From positions 2,790,001 through 2,854,000 of the forward strand of contig NZ_CP116383.1 of NCBI RefSeq assembly GCF_028201475.1: 64,000 bases of DNA, read 5' to 3'. This DNA comes from Vibrio sp. SCSIO 43137. GTDB taxonomy: Bacteria > Pseudomonadota > Gammaproteobacteria > Enterobacterales > Vibrionaceae. Of this stretch, positions 8,220 through 17,795 are shown one piece after another. The notes under the pieces are model-generated. The model saw only the letters and a program-made list of their open reading frames with translations, had not been told where the DNA came from and searched no databases. The position numbers were made by a program, and so were the translations under genes. The number at the start of each line of letters is the position of its first letter. Within the stretch, counting starts at the first letter, position 1.

Positions 8220-8678
8220 TTACTCTTGCTCTGACAGGGCGTAATTTATCTGCTCAAAATCAAATCCGCGATACTGCAGAAAACGTACTTGTTTTGCATA
8301 CTCTTTTTGATCTTTTGCTTTCACTCCCTTGAACTTCTTAAGCGCGACATTTTTTGCTAACTGGTACCAGTCTGGCTCTTCTTCATCAAAAGCGAGGTTA
8401 ATATCCGTTTCTGCCACTCTTTTTAATTTTAGATCCTGAAAGACTCTCAACTTGCCGTTGCCTTTACTGATGTGTTGCCGGATCTGACTCCTTGCGTATC
8501 GGAGATCATCCAGATAGTTACTGTCCAGACAAAACTGAATGGCGCTTTCTACCTCCTCTGCCTCATACCCCTTTGTAGCCAGCTTTTGTGCTAACTCATA
8601 TACACCGTGATCTCTGCGGCTTAGCAGATAAATCGCACTCTCTTTAGCAGAGTATTTGGGTGGGTTGGTTTTATACAT
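8220..8678 (-). CDS. recX: Recombination regulator RecX
   Basis: 152 aa. RecX binds RecA filaments and limits their extension and ATPase activity. The sequence shows the all-helical tandem three-helix repeats of the family, with [20 protein letters not shown] at residues 13-32 and LDDLRYARS near residue 55. It lies 62 bp downstream of recA, past the recA terminator, so it is expected to be made by partial readthrough in the same SOS-controlled unit. Confidence 0.95.
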   Translation of the reverse strand: MYKTNPPKYSAKESAIYLLSRRDHGVYELAQKLATKGYEAEEVESAIQFCLDSNYLDDLRYARSQIRQHISKGNGKLRVFQDLKLKRVAETDINLAFDEEEPDWYQLAKNVALKKFKGVKAKDQKEYAKQVRFLQYRGFDFEQINYALSEQE

Positions 8679-8693
8679 AATCGGATATCAGGA

Positions 8694-8722
8694 CTAAAAA
8701 GCCCCGCAATTCGAGGCTTTTC
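8694..8722 (-). terminator. Terminator between recA and recX
   Basis: Minus strand AGCCTCG, loop AATTG, CGGGGCT (with a G-U pair), then a T run. It lies 18 bp after the recA stop and just before the recX start, an arrangement that keeps RecX far below RecA. Confidence 0.85.
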
Positions 8723-8740
8723 TAACAGGAGAGAAGAGGT

Positions 8741-9784
8741 TTATAGCTCTTCTTGTGGCAGGTCTTGCTCTGAGTTGTCATCTTCTTCAAGCTGAACAGG
8801 AGCAAGCAGCATTTCACGCAGTTTAGTATCAATCTCCAGGGCAGCTTGCGGGTTCTCACGTAAGAACTTACATGCATTCGCTTTACCCTGACCAATCTTG
8901 TCACCGTTGTAGCTGTACCATGCACCCGCTTTTTCTACCAGCTTGTTCTTAACACCCAGATCGATCAGCTCACCTTCGCGGTTAAAGCCTTTACCGTAAA
9001 GAATCTGAGTTTCAGCCTGCTTAAATGGCGCTGCAATCTTGTTCTTAACAACCTTAATACGAGTTTCGTTACCAACAACCTCATCGCCTTCTTTGATAGA
9101 GCCGGTACGACGAATATCCAGACGAACAGAAGCGTAGAACTTAAGCGCGTTACCACCAGTTGTGGTTTCAGGGTTACCAAACATTACACCAATCTTCATA
9201 CGGATCTGGTTAATGAAGATACACATACAGTTAGACTGCTTAAGGTTACCTGTCAGCTTACGCATCGCCTGAGAAAGCATACGAGCCTGCAGACCCATAT
9301 GGCTGTCACCCATCTCACCTTCAATTTCAGCTTTTGGTGTCAGGGCAGCAACGGAGTCAACAACCAGTACGTCAATAGCGCCTGAACGTGCTAGTGCGTC
9401 ACAGATTTCCAGAGCTTGCTCACCGGTATCAGGCTGAGAAACCAGCAGTGAATCAATATCAACACCCAGTTTTTTAGCATAGATTGGATCCAGCGCGTGC
9501 TCGGCATCAACGAAGGCACAAGTTTTACCCGCACGTTGAGCAGCTGCAATCAATTCAAGTGTCAGAGTAGTTTTACCTGAGCTCTCCGGACCGTACACTT
9601 CAACAATACGTCCCATTGGCAGGCCACCGGCACCCAGTGCGATATCCAGTGAAAGAGAACCTGTTGAGATAGTTTCTACATCCATGGTGCGATTATCACC
9701 AAGACGCATGATAGAACCTTTACCAAACTGCTTTTCTATCTGACCAAGAGCCGCTGCCAGCGCCTTCTGTTTATTCTCGTTCAT
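8741..9784 (-). CDS. recA: Recombinase RecA
   Basis: 347 aa. Central recombinase and SOS co-protease. Walker A GPESSGKT is at about residues 64-71. The Walker B region [11 protein letters not shown]...[12 protein letters not shown] and the DNA-binding loops ([29 protein letters not shown]) are intact. The acidic C-terminal tail ([15 protein letters not shown]) is normal. The start ATG ([13 protein letters not shown]) is preceded by a GGAGAAAGTA site. Control by LexA is shown by the operator at 9892-9911. Upstream is a modF-like gene, not cinA or mutS as in several other vibrios. Confidence 0.99.
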   Translation of the reverse strand: MNENKQKALAAALGQIEKQFGKGSIMRLGDNRTMDVETISTGSLSLDIALGAGGLPMGRIVEVYGPESSGKTTLTLELIAAAQRAGKTCAFVDAEHALDPIYAKKLGVDIDSLLVSQPDTGEQALEICDALARSGAIDVLVVDSVAALTPKAEIEGEMGDSHMGLQARMLSQAMRKLTGNLKQSNCMCIFINQIRMKIGVMFGNPETTTGGNALKFYASVRLDIRRTGSIKEGDEVVGNETRIKVVKNKIAAPFKQAETQILYGKGFNREGELIDLGVKNKLVEKAGAWYSYNGDKIGQGKANACKFLRENPQAALEIDTKLREMLLAPVQLEEDDNSEQDLPQEEL

Positions 9785-9885
9785 TACTTTCTCCGACTAT
9801 TTTAACTGTCTGGTTATTCTGTAAAGAGGAAATGGCCAAATGCCACCGGAACATAATTCAGCTGTTCCTTTCTCAAAGTGGCTTG

Positions 9886-9915
9886 AGTATATACTGTTGA
9901 TTCATACAGTGTCTA
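9886..9915 (-). promoter_or_regulatory. recA promoter
   Basis: Minus strand -35 TAGACA (9915-9910), 18-bp spacer, -10 TATACT (9891-9886). The spacer is occupied almost exactly by the LexA box, the classical arrangement for repression of recA. Confidence 0.75.
9892..9911. promoter_or_regulatory. LexA (SOS) box of recA
   Basis: TACTGTTGATTCATACAGTG fits the CTG-N10-CAG rule of the gamma-proteobacterial LexA operator. Located 108 bp upstream of the recA start codon. Confidence 0.9.
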
Positions 9916-10031
9916 CACCTGTATAAGGATTTTTTTATTCTTCCGGCTCACTTCACCATGACGTAGCGATTTTAACTAGAGACCTGACACCTTCTCTTAT
10001 GGTGTAATGGCGAAAAAGGAGTGGAAAGTAT

Positions 10032-11495
10032 ATGGATATACGTTTTGAACAGCTGCAGGTGCAAACGGCGGCTAGTGACTTACACATAGAGCAATGGCAA
10101 GTAGATAAGGGGCAGTCATGGGCTATCTTCAGTACCGATGGCGATGTCGGCGCTCTGATCGGAGATTTACTCTGTGGAGAGCTGGAATACTCCCAAGGAA
10201 GCATAACCACTAATAACCTGCTTATTTCTCAGGTCTCCCTCTCTCAGCAGCAGAGATTGCTGGAAGCCGAACTGGCCAATGACGATACCGATTTTCTCGA
10301 CCGTGTCGATACCGGAAGCTCGGTACAGTCACTAATTGAACAGATCTCTACGTCAGGACAACTTACAGAGACACTCATTAACGAGCTGGATTTAGTCCAT
10401 CTGAAACAGAGCGGTTTTCGTGAACTTTCTACCGGAGAAACCCGCAGGGTGATGTTAGCAAGAGCGCTGGCTGTTGAGCCTGACTTTCTGGTACTGGACG
10501 AACCTTATGCCGGGCTGGATATCAAACACAGGCAAACTCTACAGGGCTATTTGCAGAAACTTTCGCAGAGAATAACGCTGCTACTCACCGTTTCACGAGA
10601 ACAGGAAATACCTGAATGGGTCGATCATATCGCTCTGTTTGATAAAGGCACGCTGGTAGAGAAAATGAACCGCCAGAGCTGGATTAATCATCCGGTAATC
10701 AGCCAGATCAAAGCTCAGTCTGAGAGCGCATCAGCAGAGATAATGGAACTGATGCATAAGTATCAGCATAACTCTCCGTTTAATGATCCGCTATTCCAGC
10801 TTACTGACGGCAAAGTAACTTATACAGAAAAAACTATTTTATCCGGCATCAACTGGCGGATAAACAATGGCGAACACTGGCAGATACGCGGCCCGAACGG
10901 CTGTGGCAAAAGTACTCTTCTTGGGCTTATTTTCGGCGATCACCCGCAATGTTACAGCAATGATATAAAGATATTTGGCCGGCAAAGAGGCTCAGGGGAA
11001 ACCATCTGGCAGATAAAGCAGCATATCGGAATGGTCTCTTCCTCCCTGCATCTGCAATACAGGGTGAACTGCGCTGCATTAGACGTAGTGTTGTCCGGTT
11101 TTTATGACTCCATTGGTCTCTATTCTCAGCCGACTAAAAAAGAAATAGAAATAGCCAAAGAGTGGCTGGCTATTTTGCATATGAGTCATCTGGAGAAAGT
11201 CTCCTTCAGGCAGCTTGATTACAGTCAGCAACGTCTGTTATTGATAGCAAGGGCTCTGGTTAAACAGCCAGCTCTATTGATTCTTGATGAGCCCTATCAG
11301 GGGCTGGACTATTTTGGCCGGCGACTTGTAATGAGCACGCTAGATATTATTGCCCGTGAAAATCTGAGTCAGCTACTTTATGTATCCCACTATGAAGAAG
11401 ATAGTCTTAGTAGTATCCACAATTACGTTGATTTTATTGCGCAGAGCGACAATCAGGAGTATCAGGTAGAAATTCGTTCAGAACAGTCCGCTTAG
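10032..11495 (+). CDS. modF: ModF-like tandem ABC ATPase
   Basis: 487 aa with two ABC nucleotide-binding domains and no membrane segment, matching E. coli ModF in length and in conserved phrases (GEHWQIRGPNGCGKSTLL, RGSGETIW, SSSLHLQYRV). NBD1 (about 1-225) has a good signature LSTGE (132-136) and Walker B LVLDEP, but the Walker A site is degenerate: residues 33-45 read FSTDGDVGALIGD, with no GKS/T. NBD2 (about 255-480) has an intact Walker A GPNGCGKS (about 287-294) and LLILDEP, but its signature is LDYSQQ (395-400) instead of LSxGQ. So one composite ATP site looks intact and one dead. The start has AAGGAG 10 bp upstream. No modABC is nearby; its role in molybdate or photorepair biology is unproven. 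Confidence 0.82.
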   Translation: MDIRFEQLQVQTAASDLHIEQWQVDKGQSWAIFSTDGDVGALIGDLLCGELEYSQGSITTNNLLISQVSLSQQQRLLEAELANDDTDFLDRVDTGSSVQSLIEQISTSGQLTETLINELDLVHLKQSGFRELSTGETRRVMLARALAVEPDFLVLDEPYAGLDIKHRQTLQGYLQKLSQRITLLLTVSREQEIPEWVDHIALFDKGTLVEKMNRQSWINHPVISQIKAQSESASAEIMELMHKYQHNSPFNDPLFQLTDGKVTYTEKTILSGINWRINNGEHWQIRGPNGCGKSTLLGLIFGDHPQCYSNDIKIFGRQRGSGETIWQIKQHIGMVSSSLHLQYRVNCAALDVVLSGFYDSIGLYSQPTKKEIEIAKEWLAILHMSHLEKVSFRQLDYSQQRLLLIARALVKQPALLILDEPYQGLDYFGRRLVMSTLDIIARENLSQLLYVSHYEEDSLSSIHNYVDFIAQSDNQEYQVEIRSEQSA

Positions 11496-11523
11496 CTGAC
11501 TCAAACTCTATTTTAAAGCATTA

Positions 11524-11553
11524 AAAAACCCGCTATAACGTTAGCGGGTTTTT
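11524..11553. terminator. Bidirectional terminator between modF and carB
   Basis: AACCCGCTA, loop TAACG, TAGCGGGTT, with an A run on the left and a T run on the right, serving both converging genes. Confidence 0.92.
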
Positions 11554-11570
11554 ACTTTAAAGGAGAAAAG

Positions 11571-14500
11571 TTAAGCCATGCTCTGGCGAACCTTCTCGTG
11601 TAACTCCTGGACAGAAGTTACTGTATTTCTGTCATCTGCAGTGTGCGACATGCAGGTGGCAAATGCAGCATTCAGCGTGGTGGTGTAGTTCACCTTCTCC
11701 TGCAATGCACCTCTGCGAAGCACTTTTGAGTCTTCAATTGCCTGACGACCAGCCGCAGTGTTGATGATGTAGGTGTACTCATTATTCTTGATACGGTCGA
11801 GAATATGCGGACGCCCTTCATGTACTTTGTTGACCAACCTAGGGTTAATACCAGCCTCGCCAAGAATAATGGCAGTACCGTGAGTAGCATCCAGTTGGTA
11901 ACCCAGTTTGGTCAGTTTAGACGCTAAATCAACCACTCTCTGTTTATCATCATTTCTTACGGATAACAGTGCACGACCACCTTCCGGATACTCTTTACCA
12001 CAACCCAGTTCTGCTTTAGCAAAGGCTTCTGCGAAGGAAGCACCAACACCCATCACTTCACCGGTTGAGCGCATTTCAGGCCCTAACAGAGGATCCACGC
12101 CCGGGAACTTGTTAAACGGCAGAACCACCTCTTTAACCGCATAGTAAGGAGGAATAATTTCCTTAGTAAAGCCCTGAGATTGCAGACTTTGCCCAGCCAT
12201 AACACGTGCAGCTATCTTAGCCAGAGGTGCACCAGTTGCCTTAGAAACAAACGGCACAGTACGGGCTGCCCGAGGGTTAACTTCAATCAGGTAGACCTCA
12301 TTGTCTTTAACGGCAAACTGAGTGTTCATCAGACCACGCACACCCAGTTCAAAGGCCAGCTTTTCAACCTGTTCGCGCATTACGTCCTGTATTTCCTGAC
12401 TCAGGGTATAAGCCGGCAGTGAACATGCAGAGTCACCGGAGTGAACGCCCGCCTGCTCAATATGCTCCATAATGCCACCGATAACGACACGCTCACCGTC
12501 GCAGATAGCATCGATATCCACTTCTACAGCATCATCAAGGAAGCGATCCAGAAGAACCGGAGACTCATTGGAAACACTAACTGCTTCATTAAAGTAGCGT
12601 CTCAGGTCTGACTCGTCATAAACAATTTCCATTGCCCTTCCGCCAAGTACATAGGAAGGACGAACCACCAGCGGGAAACCAATCTCTTTCGATTTTTCCA
12701 CCGCCTGCTCCATTGTGGTTACCGTGGCATTTTCCGGTTGCTTCAGGTTCAGGCGCTCAACAGCAGCCTGAAAACGTTCACGGTCTTCTGCCCTGTCAAT
12801 GGCATCCGGGCTGGTTCCGATAATAGGTACTCCGGCCGCTTCAAGCTCGCGGGCAAGTTTCAGTGGCGTCTGTCCGCCATACTGAACAATCACCCCTTTC
12901 GGCTTCTCGATTCTGACGATAGAGAGGACATCTTCCAGTGTTACCGGCTCAAAATAGAGGCGGTCAGAAGTATCATAGTCAGTAGAAACCGTTTCCGGGT
13001 TACAGTTGACCATAATGGTCTCATAACCATCTTCACGAAGTGCCAGCGAGGCGTGTACACAGCAGTAGTCAAACTCTATGCCCTGACCGATACGGTTAGG
13101 ACCTCCGCCCAGAACCATAATCTTGTCTTTATCAGTCGGGTTAGCTTCACACTCTTCATCATAAGAAGAGTACATATAAGCGGTATCTGAAGAGAATTCT
13201 GCTGCACAAGTATCTACCCGCTTGTAAACAGGGTGGATATCGTACTGATCACGCAGACGACGAATCTCAGTTTCCGCCACACCAAGCAGAGTTGACAGTC
13301 GGGTATCTGAGAAGCCTTTACGCTTAAGGTCGCTCAGCAGTTCTTTGTTTAGTCCGGCAAAACCACCCGCTTTCACGCGCTCTTCCTGCTTAACCAGATC
13401 TTCAATCTGAACAAGGAACCAACGGTCAATTGCGGTAAGGTTAAATACGCCATCTACTGAAAGACCTGCACGGAATGCATCAGCGATATACCAGATACGG
13501 TCAGCTCCGGCTTCTTTCAGCTCATGACGGATCTGAGTCAACGCATCCGGCGCATCCAGATCCACCATCTCATCAAAGCCGGAAACACCAACTTCAAGAC
13601 CACGCAGGGCTTTTTGCAGAGATTCCTGTTGGTTACGGCCGATAGCCATCACTTCACCAACTGACTTCATCTGAGTGGTCAGACGGTCATTCGCGCCGGC
13701 AAATTTTTCAAAGTTAAAGCGTGGGATCTTGGTAACGACATAATCTATGGTTGGTTCAAAGGATGCCGGCGTTGCTCCGCCGGTGATGTCGTTCATCAAC
13801 TCATCCAAGGTATACCCAATGGCCAGCTTGGCGGCGACTTTTGCAATAGGGAAGCCGGTTGCTTTCGAGGCAAGGGCAGATGAACGGGATACCCGCGGGT
13901 TCATCTCAATAATCACCATTCTGCCGTCTTTAGGGTTGATACCGAACTGAACGTTAGAACCGCCCGTTTCTACCCCAATCTCTCGCAATACTGCAAGAGA
14001 GGCGTTTCTCATTAGCTGATACTCTTTATCTGTCAGAGTCTGAGCCGGTGCTACTGTGATGGAATCTCCGGTATGGATGCCCATAGGGTCGAAGTTTTCA
14101 ATAGAGCAGACAATAATGCAGTTGTCATTCTTATCCCTGACCACCTCCATCTCGTACTCTTTCCAGCCGATAAGAGATTCATCAATCAACAGCTCGTTGG
14201 TCGGGGAAAGATCCAATCCGCGATGGCAGATCTCTTCAAACTCTTCCTTGTTATAGGCGATGCCACCACCAGTACCACCCATAGTAAAAGAGGGGCGGAT
14301 AATACAAGGGAAGCCGACCATATCGAGGACTTTGTACGCCTCTTCCATGCTTTTCGCTGTATCTGCGCGCGGACATTCCAGCCCGATAGACTTCATAGCT
14401 GCATCAAAACGTGAGCGATCTTCTGCTTTATCTATGGCATCTGCCGTAGCACCTATCATCTCTACGTTATACTTTTCCAGTACACCGTACTTTTCTAACT

Positions 14501-14801
14501 CTAGTGCACAGTTAAGCGCCGTCTGTCCGCCCATAGTTGGAAGAACTGCGTCCGGACGCTCTTTTTCGATGATTTTAGCTACAACTTCCCAGTGGATAGG
14601 CTCAATATAGGTCGCATCCGCCATTTCCGGATCTGTCATTATGGTAGCAGGGTTGGAGTTAACCAGAATAACCCTGTAGCCCTCTTCACGTAGCGCTTTA
14701 CAAGCCTGAGCACCGGAGTAATCAAACTCACACGCCTGACCGATAACAATCGGGCCGGCACCAAGAATCAGAACACTTTTTATGTCATTACGTTTTGGCA
14801 T
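11571..14801 (-). CDS. carB: Carbamoyl-phosphate synthase large chain
   Basis: 1076 aa, full length. Makes carbamoyl phosphate from bicarbonate, ammonia (channelled from CarA) and two ATP, for arginine and pyrimidine synthesis. Two homologous ATP-grasp halves are evident: residues about 1-400 ([30 protein letters not shown]) and about 550-935 ([29 protein letters not shown]), separated by the oligomerisation domain. A C-terminal allosteric MGS-like domain (about 935-1076) carries the IMP/UMP/ornithine control region. It starts 15 bp after carA and is cotranscribed with it. Confidence 0.99.
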   Translation of the reverse strand: MPKRNDIKSVLILGAGPIVIGQACEFDYSGAQACKALREEGYRVILVNSNPATIMTDPEMADATYIEPIHWEVVAKIIEKERPDAVLPTMGGQTALNCALELEKYGVLEKYNVEMIGATADAIDKAEDRSRFDAAMKSIGLECPRADTAKSMEEAYKVLDMVGFPCIIRPSFTMGGTGGGIAYNKEEFEEICHRGLDLSPTNELLIDESLIGWKEYEMEVVRDKNDNCIIVCSIENFDPMGIHTGDSITVAPAQTLTDKEYQLMRNASLAVLREIGVETGGSNVQFGINPKDGRMVIIEMNPRVSRSSALASKATGFPIAKVAAKLAIGYTLDELMNDITGGATPASFEPTIDYVVTKIPRFNFEKFAGANDRLTTQMKSVGEVMAIGRNQQESLQKALRGLEVGVSGFDEMVDLDAPDALTQIRHELKEAGADRIWYIADAFRAGLSVDGVFNLTAIDRWFLVQIEDLVKQEERVKAGGFAGLNKELLSDLKRKGFSDTRLSTLLGVAETEIRRLRDQYDIHPVYKRVDTCAAEFSSDTAYMYSSYDEECEANPTDKDKIMVLGGGPNRIGQGIEFDYCCVHASLALREDGYETIMVNCNPETVSTDYDTSDRLYFEPVTLEDVLSIVRIEKPKGVIVQYGGQTPLKLARELEAAGVPIIGTSPDAIDRAEDRERFQAAVERLNLKQPENATVTTMEQAVEKSKEIGFPLVVRPSYVLGGRAMEIVYDESDLRRYFNEAVSVSNESPVLLDRFLDDAVEVDIDAICDGERVVIGGIMEHIEQAGVHSGDSACSLPAYTLSQEIQDVMREQVEKLAFELGVRGLMNTQFAVKDNEVYLIEVNPRAARTVPFVSKATGAPLAKIAARVMAGQSLQSQGFTKEIIPPYYAVKEVVLPFNKFPGVDPLLGPEMRSTGEVMGVGASFAEAFAKAELGCGKEYPEGGRALLSVRNDDKQRVVDLASKLTKLGYQLDATHGTAIILGEAGINPRLVNKVHEGRPHILDRIKNNEYTYIINTAAGRQAIEDSKVLRRGALQEKVNYTTTLNAAFATCMSHTADDRNTVTSVQELHEKVRQSMA

Positions 14802-14816
14802 TCTTCTCTACTCCCG

Positions 14817-15956
14817 CTATGCAGTGTGCTGCTTAATTAGATCGATAAAGTGGTCAAAAAGTGGCGCGGCATCATGTGGCCCCGGGCTTGCTTCCGGATG
14901 CCCCTGAAAACTGAATGCCGGTTTATCTGTACGATGAATACCCTGAAGAGAGCCGTCGAACAGTGACTTATGCGTTGCGCGAAGATTGTCTGGCAGGCTC
15001 GCTTCATCAGCGGCAAAACCGTGGTTCTGTGAAGTAATCATCACCACATCTCTGTCCAGATCTTTTACCGGGTGGTTAGCACCATGGTGACCAAATTTCA
15101 TTTTTACTGTTTTTGCACCGGAAGCCAGAGCCAGAATCTGATGTCCCAGACAGATACCAAAGATAGGTAACCCTTTCTCTAAAAAGACTTTAGTTGCTTC
15201 AATAGCGTAAGTACATGGCTCCGGGTCTCCGGGACCGTTCGAGAGGAAGACACCATTAGGCTGCATTGCCAATACTTCTTCAGCACTTGTTTCAGCCGGA
15301 ACAACCGTTAAGCGACAGCCCCTGTCTACCAGCATTCTAAGAATATTTCGCTTTGCACCAAAATCGTAAGCCACTACATGGTAAGGCAACTCGCTGTCAC
15401 TTTTAGCCTCAGGCAGCCCACCCTGTAAAGTCCATGATCCCTGCTTCCAGCTATAAGCTTCCTGCGTGGTCACTTCTTTTGCCAGATCCATTCCTTTCAG
15501 GCCGGGAAACTCTTTCGCTTTTTCAAGAGCCAGCTTTTCATCAAGACTACTGCCGGCAATAATGCAGCCGTTCTGTGCACCTTTTTCCCGCAGAATCCTG
15601 GTTAACTTACGGGTATCTATATCAGCGATTCCGACAACATTCTGCCCTTTAAGGTAATCAGACAGCGATTGTTCACTGCGGAAGTTAGACGCCAGAAGCG
15701 GAAGATCGCGGATAATCAAACCCTGAGCATGGATTTGAGCAGATTCTTCATCTTCTGAATTAGTTCCAGTGTTTCCGATATGAGGATAGGTGAGAGTAAC
15801 GATTTGTTGAGAATAGGAAGGATCAGTGAGGATTTCTTGGTACCCCGTCATTGAGGTATTAAAAACGACTTCTCCGACAGAGCAGCCATCCGACCCAATA
15901 GACACTCCTTGGAAAACTGTCCCATCTTCGAGGACAAGCATTGCTGACTTTTTCAA
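14817..15956 (-). CDS. carA: Carbamoyl-phosphate synthase small chain (glutaminase)
   Basis: 379 aa. Hydrolyses glutamine and passes ammonia to CarB. The N-terminal small-chain domain (1-150) is followed by a class I glutamine amidotransferase domain, with the nucleophile Cys in FGICLGHQ (about 269) and the His/Glu pair in [13 protein letters not shown]. The start codon is TTG at 15956, preceded by a strong GGAGG 6-7 bp upstream. The only nearby ATG, six codons further in, has no ribosome site and would cut the conserved start. UUG initiation of carA is also known in E. coli. Regulated by the promoter at 16061-16089 and ArgR-type boxes next to the start. Confidence 0.97.
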   Translation of the reverse strand: MKKSAMLVLEDGTVFQGVSIGSDGCSVGEVVFNTSMTGYQEILTDPSYSQQIVTLTYPHIGNTGTNSEDEESAQIHAQGLIIRDLPLLASNFRSEQSLSDYLKGQNVVGIADIDTRKLTRILREKGAQNGCIIAGSSLDEKLALEKAKEFPGLKGMDLAKEVTTQEAYSWKQGSWTLQGGLPEAKSDSELPYHVVAYDFGAKRNILRMLVDRGCRLTVVPAETSAEEVLAMQPNGVFLSNGPGDPEPCTYAIEATKVFLEKGLPIFGICLGHQILALASGAKTVKMKFGHHGANHPVKDLDRDVVMITSQNHGFAADEASLPDNLRATHKSLFDGSLQGIHRTDKPAFSFQGHPEASPGPHDAAPLFDHFIDLIKQHTA

Positions 15957-15964
15957 GACAACCT

Positions 15965-16003
15965 CCAGAATAAAAATGCATTATTAATGTATTAATTTGC
16001 AAT
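15965..16003 (-). promoter_or_regulatory. Tandem ArgR boxes upstream of carA
   Basis: On the minus strand TGCATTTTTATTCT (15980-15967) and TGCAAATTAATACA (16001-15988) match the ARG-box core TGAAT-N4-ATTCA at 8 and 7 of 10 fixed positions. They are exactly 21 bp apart, the 18-bp box plus 3-bp spacing used by hexameric ArgR. The proximal box abuts the carA GGAGG site. In E. coli the ArgR operator overlaps carAB promoter P2; a P2 -10/-35 is not clear here. Confidence 0.6.
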
Positions 16004-16060
16004 TCTACCTTCCTTTCCGCCAATTACAACAGCTTCATGGAATTTAGACAAATTGGCGGC

Positions 16061-16089
16061 ATTCTAGAGATCTGTGTGAGCCATGTCAA
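16061..16089 (-). promoter_or_regulatory. Strong sigma-70 promoter of carAB (P1-like)
   Basis: Minus strand -35 TTGACA (16089-16084), 17-bp spacer, -10 TAGAAT (16066-16061), then a GCCGCC discriminator. Its start would be about 97 nt upstream of the carA TTG, with the ARG boxes about 50-90 nt downstream of the start, resembling the P1/P2 layout of E. coli. Confidence 0.8.
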
Positions 16090-16396
16090 TATAAACGCCA
16101 ATATTTAACCATTAATTTCTAACAACTAAGATAAAAAACCTAAAAATAGACACAAAAACCAACCTTAACTCATTAAAAAACCATGCTTTTAACCAACTTA
16201 ACTTAAACAGACAAAAACAGGTGCATTAATTTAATGCAGAAACAGTAAAAATTTACGCAAACGTTTATATTTGTAACTTTATCTAAAATAAAAGCAGCTA
16301 GAGACAAATACCACAACAAAAGCGGCATTTATCGCATAAAAGATAAGAAAAATAACAAAATTAGCTTAGGAAAAGTAGTCGAGGAAGGAAATGAAA
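16090..16396. other. AT-rich non-coding gap between carA and dapB
   Basis: About 300 bp, strongly AT-rich, with no credible reading frame. The only structure I see is TGCATTAA-T-TTAATGCA at 16222-16238, a perfect 17-bp palindrome that could be an operator. Confidence 0.6.
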
Positions 16397-16430
16397 GGTT
16401 ATGCACCAGAGAACTACTGGTGCATAACTA
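16397..16430 (-). terminator. Hairpin downstream of dapB
   Basis: GTTATGCACCAG and CTGGTGCATAAC form a perfect 12-bp stem with a 7-base loop, 9 bp after the dapB stop. The following sequence (CTTTCATTT) is only moderately T-rich. Confidence 0.6.
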
Positions 16431-16436
16431 TGTATT

Positions 16437-17294
<858 letters not shown>

Positions 17295-17335
17295 TTAGTG
17301 CTTCAACGACTTTCAGTAACTGAAGCAGAACATAG

Positions 17336-17728
17336 CTAAGGGTTCAATATCTGCTGCAGAACAGGCAGGTTTGCCTCAGGAAACTCATAATCAGCTAAAT
17401 CAGCAATGGCCACCCACTCCCCTTGCTGTCCCTCTTTTCCGTATGGCTGATTTTCAAAATCATCGATCCGGTAGAAATCAAACGTCAGAGATTTATCCGG
17501 ATAATCATAATCAAGGTGAGAAAAGTGAGATAATTCAGTAACCCTGATATCTATCTCTTCAAAAAGCTCCCTGCATATTGCCTGCTCCGTAGTCTCACCC
17601 TGCTCTACTTTTCCTCCCGGAAACTCCCAGAAACCTCCCTTATGCAGATGATCCGGACGTTTTGTTATATAGATTTTGTCTTTTGCCGGATTAAAAATGA
17701 CTCCGGCAACAATATGAATTCGCTTCAT
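17336..17728 (-). CDS. mutT: 8-oxo-dGTP diphosphatase MutT
   Basis: 130 aa Nudix hydrolase that clears 8-oxo-dGTP. The Nudix box runs from GGKVEQGET through RELFEEIDI (about residues 37-60). All catalytic Glu residues of REUxEE are present, but the usual Gly after EEx is Asp (EEIDI rather than EEVGI). The adjacent VAGVIFNP and WEFPGGK segments are typical of MutT. It lies 67 bp downstream of secA, past the secA terminator, the same order as in enterics and vibrios, which supports MutT over other Nudix enzymes. Confidence 0.92.
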   Translation of the reverse strand: MKRIHIVAGVIFNPAKDKIYITKRPDHLHKGGFWEFPGGKVEQGETTEQAICRELFEEIDIRVTELSHFSHLDYDYPDKSLTFDFYRIDDFENQPYGKEGQQGEWVAIADLADYEFPEANLPVLQQILNP

Positions 17729-17742
17729 CGTTTACCTCAGTT

Positions 17743-17771
17743 AAAAAAAGAGCTGCGAAAGCAGCTCTTTT
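17743..17771 (-). terminator. Rho-independent terminator of secA
   Basis: Minus strand AAAGAGCTGC, loop TTTC, GCAGCTCTTT followed by a T run, between the secA stop and the mutT start. Confidence 0.92.
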
Positions 17772-17795
17772 CAAAAATTATCTCAGCAAGTCAGT

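Noticed and set aside
15957..16436. Small RNA or small protein gene in the carA-dapB gap
   Set aside because: No promoter-terminator pair oriented around a structured segment, and no reading frame with a ribosome site.
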